Shown in pieces: positions 58,801-64,000 of a DNA stretch of 64,000 nt. Source of the DNA: Patiria miniata (lineage: Eukaryota > Echinodermata > Asteroidea > Valvatida > Asterinidae); assembly GCF_015706575.1 (NCBI RefSeq), contig NW_024037059.1, forward strand, positions 38,229,058 through 38,293,057, in the 5' to 3' direction. The translations under genes were made by a program, and so were the position numbers. The notes beneath the pieces are model-generated. The model saw only the letters and a program-made list of their open reading frames with translations, was not told where the DNA came from and made no database searches. Each line of letters starts with the position of its first letter. Position 1 is the stretch's first letter.

Positions 58801-61800
58801 CGTTTTAAAAAAAAATCATATTTTGGCCAAATTTCATTAAAAATGTAAGGCTTACCCCTTGCAACTTTTGTCAATTTTGGTCACAAAATGAATATGCTCC
58901 AAACTTCCTGGAAAGACTCCTAAGGGCCCCTCGAACACATTCCAACTCCATTGAGGGACAGCAATATCAAATAAAAGAAATTCATGTTTTGGCCAATTTT
59001 CATTAAAAATGTAAGGCTAACCCCTTGCAATTTTTGTCAATTTTGGTCAAAAAATGAAATTGCTCCAAACTTCATGAAAAGACTCCTAAGAGACCCTCGA
59101 ACACATTCCAACTCCATTGAGGGACAGCAATATCAACTAAAAGAAATTCATGTTTTGGCCAATTTTCATTAAAAATGTAAGGCTAACCCCTTGCAATTTT
59201 TGTCAATTTTGGTCAAAAAATGAAAATGCTCAAAACTTCCTGGAAAGACTCCTAAGGGCCCCTCGAACACATTCCAACTCCATTTAGGGACAGATATATT
59301 GAATAAAAAAAATCATATTTTGGCCAATTTTCATTAAAAATGTAAGGCTTACCCCTTGCAATTTTTGTCAATTTTGGTCAAAAAATGAAAATGCTCCAAA
59401 CTTCCTGGAAAGACTCCTAAGGGCCCCTCGAACACATTCCAACTCCATTTAGGGACAGATATATGAAATAAAAGAAATTCATATTTTGGCCAAATTTCAA
59501 TAAAAATGTAAGGCTTACCCCTTGCAATTTTTGTCAATTTTGGTCAAAAAATGAAAATGCTCCAAACTTCATAAAAAGACTCCTAAGAGACCCTCGAACA
59601 CATTCCAATTCGATTTAGGGACAGATATATCGTTTTGAAAAAAAATCATATTTTGGCCAAATTTCATTAAAAATGTAAGGCTAACCCCTTGCAATTTTTG
59701 TCAATTTTGGTCAAAAAATGAAAATGCTCCAAACTTCCTGGAAAGATTCCTAAGGGCCCCTCGAACACATTCCAACTCCATTTAGGGACAGATATATTGA
59801 ATAAAAAAAATCATATTTTGGCCAAATTTCATTAAAAATGTAAGGCTTACCCCTTGCAATTTTTGTCAATTTTGGTCAAAAAATGAAAATGCTCCAAACT
59901 TCCTGGATAGACTCCTAAGGGCCCCTCGAACACATTCCAACTCCATTTAGGGACAGATATATTAAATAAAAAAAAATCATATTTTGGCCAAATTTCATTA
60001 AAAAATGTAAGGCTAACCCCTTGCAATTTTTGTCAATATTGGTCAAAAAATGAAATTGCTCCAAAATTCATAAAAAGACTCCTAAGAGACCCTCGAACAC
60101 ATTCCAACTCCATTGAGGGACAGCAATATCAACTAAAAGAAATTCATGTTTTGGCCAATTTTCATTAAAAATGTAAGGCTAACCCCTTGCAATTTTTGTC
60201 AATTTTGGTCAAAAAATTAAATTGCTCCAGACTTCCTGGAAAGACTCCTAAGGGCCCCTCGAACACATTCCAACTCCATTTAGGGACAGATATATTGAAT
60301 AAAAAAAATCATATTTTGGCCAATTTTCATTAAAAATGTAAGGCTTACCCCTTGCAATTTTTGTCAATTTTGGTCAAAAAATGAAAATGCTCGAAACTTC
60401 CTGGAAAGACTCCTAAGGGCCCCTCGAACACATTCCAACTCCATTTAGGGACAGATATATGAAATAAAAGAAATTCATATTTTGGCCAAATTTCAATAAA
60501 AAATGTAAGGCTAACCCCTTGCAATTTTTGTCAATTTTGGTCAAAAAATGAAAATGCTCCAAACTTCCTGGATAGACTCCTAAGGGCCCCTCGAACACAT
60601 TCCAACTCCATTTAGGGACAGATATATTAAATAAAAAAAAAATCATATTTTGGCCAAATTTCATTAAAAAATGTAAGGCTAACCCCTTGCAATTTTTGTC
60701 AATATTGGTCAAAAAATGAAATTGCTCCAAAATTCATAAAAAGACTCCTAAGAGACCCTCGAACACATTCCAACTCCATTGAGGGACAGCAATATCAACT
60801 AAAAGAAATTCATGTTTTGGCCAATTTTCATTAAAAATGTAAGGCTAACCCCTTGCAATTTTTGTCAATTTTGGTCAAAAAATTAAATTGCTCCAGACTT
60901 CCTGGAAAGACTCCTAAGGGCCCCTCGAACACATTCCAACTCCATTTAGGGACAGATATATTGAATAAAAAAAATCATATTTTGGCCAATTTTCATTAAA
61001 AATGTAAGGCTTACCCCTTGCAATTTTTGTCAATTTTGGTCAAAAAATGAAAATGCTCGAAACTTCCTGGAAAGACTCCTAAGGGCCCCTCGAACACATT
61101 CCAACTCCATTTAGGGACAGATATATGAAATAAAAGAAATTCATATTTTGGCCAAATTTCAATAAAAAATGTAAGGCTAACCCCTTGCAATTTTTGTCAA
61201 TTTTGGTCAAAAAATGAAAATGCTCCAAACTTCCTGGATAGACTCCTAAGGGCCCCTCGAACACATTCCAACTCCATTTAGGGACAGATATATTAAATAA
61301 AAAAAAAATCATATTTTGGCCAAATTTCATTAAAAAATGTAAGGCTAACCCCTTGCAATTTTTGTCAATTTTGGTCAAAAAATGAAATTGCTCCAAAATT
61401 CATAAAAAGACTCCTAAGAGACCCTCGAACACATTCCAATTCGATTTAGGGACAGATATATCGTTTTAAAAAAAAATCATATTTTGGCCAAATTTCATTA
61501 AAAATGTAAGGCTAACCCCTTGCAATTTTGGTCAAAAAATGAAAATGCTCCAAACTTCCTGGATAGACTCCTAAGGGCCCCTCGAACACATTCCAACTCC
61601 ATTTAGGGACAGATATATTGAATAAAAAAAATCATATTTTGGCCAAATTTCATTAAAAATGTAAGGCTAACCCCTTGCAATTTTTGTCAATTTTGGTCAA
61701 AAAATGAAATTGCTCCAAAATTCATAAAAAGACTCCTAAGAGACCCTCGAACACATTCCAATTCGATATAGGGACAGATATATCGTTTTAAAAAAAATCA

Positions 61801-64000
61801 TATTTTGGCCAAATTTCATTAAAAATGTAAGGCTAACCCCTTGCAATTTTTGTCAATTTTGGTCAAAAAATGAAAATGCTCCAAAATTCCTGGAAAGACT
61901 CCTTAGGGCCCTTCGAACACATCCCAACTCCATTTAGAGACTGATATATTGAATAAAAAAATTCATATTTTGGCCAAATTTCATTATAAATGTAAGGCTA
62001 ACCCCTTGCAATTTTGGTCAATTTTGGTCAAAACTAAATTGCTCCAGACTTCCAGGAAAGACTCCTAAGGGCCCCTCGAACACATTCCGAACTCCATTTA
62101 GGGACAGATATATCAAATAACAGAAATTCATATTTTGGCCAAGTTTCATTAAAAATGTTATTGCAATTTTTGTCAATTTTGGTCAAAAAATGAAATTGCT
62201 CCAAACTTCATGAAAAGACTCCTAAGAGACCCTCGAACACATTTCAATTCGATTTAGGGACAGATATATCGTTTTAAAAAAAAATCATATTTTGGCCAAA
62301 TTTCATTAAAAATGTAAGGCTTACCCCTTGCAACTTTTGTCAATTTTGGTCACAAAATGAATATGCTCCAAACTTCCTGGAAAGACTCCTAAGGGCCCCT
62401 CGAACACATTCCAACTCCATTGAGGGACAGCAATATCAAATAAAAGAAATTCATGTTTTGGCCAATTTTCATTAAAAATGTAAGGCTAACCCCTTGCAAT
62501 TTTTGTCAATTTTGGTCAAAAAATTAAATTGCTCCAGACTTCCTGGAAAGACTCCTAAGGGCCCCTCGAACACATTCCAACTCCATTTAGGGACAGATAT
62601 ATCAAATAAAAGAAATTCATATTTTGGCTAAGTTTCATTAAAAATGTAAGGCTAACCCCTTGCAATTTTTGTCAATTTTGGTCAAAAAATGAAATTGCTC
62701 CAAACTTCATGAAAAGACTCCTAAGAGACCCTCGAACACATTCCAACTCCATTGAGGGACAGCAATATCAACTAAAAGAAATTCATGTTTTGGCCAATTT
62801 TCATTAAAAATGTAAGGCTAACCCCTTGCAATTTTTGTCAATTTTGGTCAAAAAATTAAATTGCTCCAGACTTCCTGGAAAGACTCCTAAGGGCCCCTCG
62901 AACACATTCCAACTCCATTTAGGGACTGATATATTGAATAAAAAAAATTCATATTTCGGCCAAATTTCGTTAAAAATGTAAGGCTTACCCCTTGCAACTT
63001 TTGTCAATTTTGGTCAAAAAATGAATATGCTCCAAACTTCCTGGAAAGACTTCTAAGGGCCCCTCGAACACATTCCAACTCCATTGAGGGACAGCAATAT
63101 CAAATAAAAGAAATTCATGTTTTGGCTAAGTTTCATTAAAAATGTAAGGCTAACCCCTTGCAATTTTTGTCAATTTTGGTCAAACAATTAAATTGCTCCA
63201 GACTTCCTGGAAAGACTCCTAAGGGCCCCTCGAACACATTCCAACTCCATTTAGGGACAGATATATCAAATAAAAGAAATTCATATTTTGGCTAAGTTTC
63301 ATTAAAAATGTAAGGCTAACCCCTTGCAATTTTTGTCAATTTTGGTCACAAAATGAAATTGCTCCAAACTTCATGAAAAGACTCCTAAGAGACCCTCGAA
63401 CACATTCCAACTCCATTGAGGGACAGCAATATCAAATAAAAGAAATTCATGTTTTGGCCAATTTTCATTAAAAATGTAAGGCTAACCCCTTGCAATTTTT
63501 GTCAATTTTGGTCAAAAAATTAAATTGCTCCAGACTTCCTGGAAAGACTCCTAAGGGCCCCTCGAACACATTCCAACTCCATTTAGGGACAGATATATTG
63601 AATAAAAAAAATTCATATTTCGGCCAAATTTCATTAAAAATGTAAGGCTTACCCCTTGCAACTTTTGTCAATTTTGGTCAAAAAATGAAAATGCTCCAAA
63701 CTTCCTGGAAAGACTCCTAAGGGTCCCTCGAACACATTCCAACTCCATTGAGGGACAGCAATATCAAATAAAAGATATTCATGTTTTGGCCAATTTTCAT
63801 TAAAAATGTAAGGCTAACCCCTTGCAATTTTTGTCAATTTTGGTCAAAAAATTAAATTGCTCCAGACTTCCTGGAAAGACTCATAAGGGCCCCTCGAACA
63901 CATTCCAACTCCATTTAGGGACAGATATATTGAATAAAAAAATTCATATTTTGGCCAAATTTCATTAAAAATGTAAGGCTTACCCCTTGCAATTTTTGTC
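55845..64000. repeat. 166-bp satellite, distal block with higher-order structure
   Basis: About 49 monomers continue to the window edge. Two higher-order scales are visible. One is a repeat of about 3.3 kb: 56341-56460 is identical to 59641-59760 (offset 3300), and later landmarks recur with an offset of about 3467. The other is four-monomer blocks of about 664-666 bp (60413 and 61079; 62804 and 63468). A 9-nt deletion variant (GCAATTTTGGTCAAAAAATG) marks the same monomer in both 3.3-kb copies (58045 and 61520). The array is truncated by the window end. Confidence 0.97.

Noticed and set aside
54875..63671. Recurrent minus-strand frames of about 60-118 codons (FLTKIDKNCKGLALHF style)
   Set aside because: They are a by-product of the 166-bp satellite reading open by chance; the start context and length change with each monomer variant.

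Overview
This is a piece of an animal nuclear genome. It has multi-exon genes with GT-AG introns, many short foldback/MITE DNA transposons, a decayed LINE and a 166-bp satellite. The two recognisable genes are generic eukaryotic ones. The repeat landscape (elements starting GGGCCCAATTTCATAG..., TTAA MITEs, GGCC...TTA MITEs) suggests a marine invertebrate deuterostome, possibly an echinoderm; that placement is inference and not proven by any single gene.

Layout. (1) 1-3098: no gene seen; foldback repeats. (2) 3099-16714, minus strand: four tandem paralogous genes I could not assign to a known family. I reconstructed each as three exons: a signal-peptide exon, a short Arg/Thr/Tyr/Gly-rich exon, and an exon with one membrane segment and an acidic or proline-rich tail. 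Three of the four tails carry a PPxY or LPxY motif. The two middle genes lie in a direct tandem duplication (about 5706-9012 and 9013-11720). Comparing its two copies gives the empty site for two transposon insertions and exposes an insert with a hammerhead-ribozyme-like motif. (3) 16715-27424: about 10.7 kb without a convincing gene, holding foldbacks, TTAA MITEs and a LINE reverse-transcriptase relic. (4) 27425-33547, plus strand: RTF2 (replication termination factor 2), seven exons, 327 residues. Its introns hold a CCCAACTATAGTTGGG palindrome cluster, a tRNA-like element with terminal inverted repeats, a Mutator-like foldback with a 9-bp target duplication, and a Harbinger-like MITE. (5) 35635-49322, plus strand: a SMAP-type ArfGAP, eleven exons, 577 residues, with an ArfGAP zinc finger, two clathrin boxes and Gln/Met-rich repeats. 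One of its introns looks like a textbook U12-type intron. (6) 49323-54240: 3' flank with MITEs. (7) 54246-64000: a 166-bp tandem satellite running off the window, interrupted by a 12-copy array of 40-bp hairpin units.

RTF2 acts at replication forks and SMAP in Arf/clathrin trafficking; nothing here suggests they work together. The most novel candidates are the tandem membrane-protein family, the hairpin array inside the satellite, and the hammerhead-like motif. All exon structures were built by eye from splice signals, reading phase and paralogue or family similarity, without transcript data.
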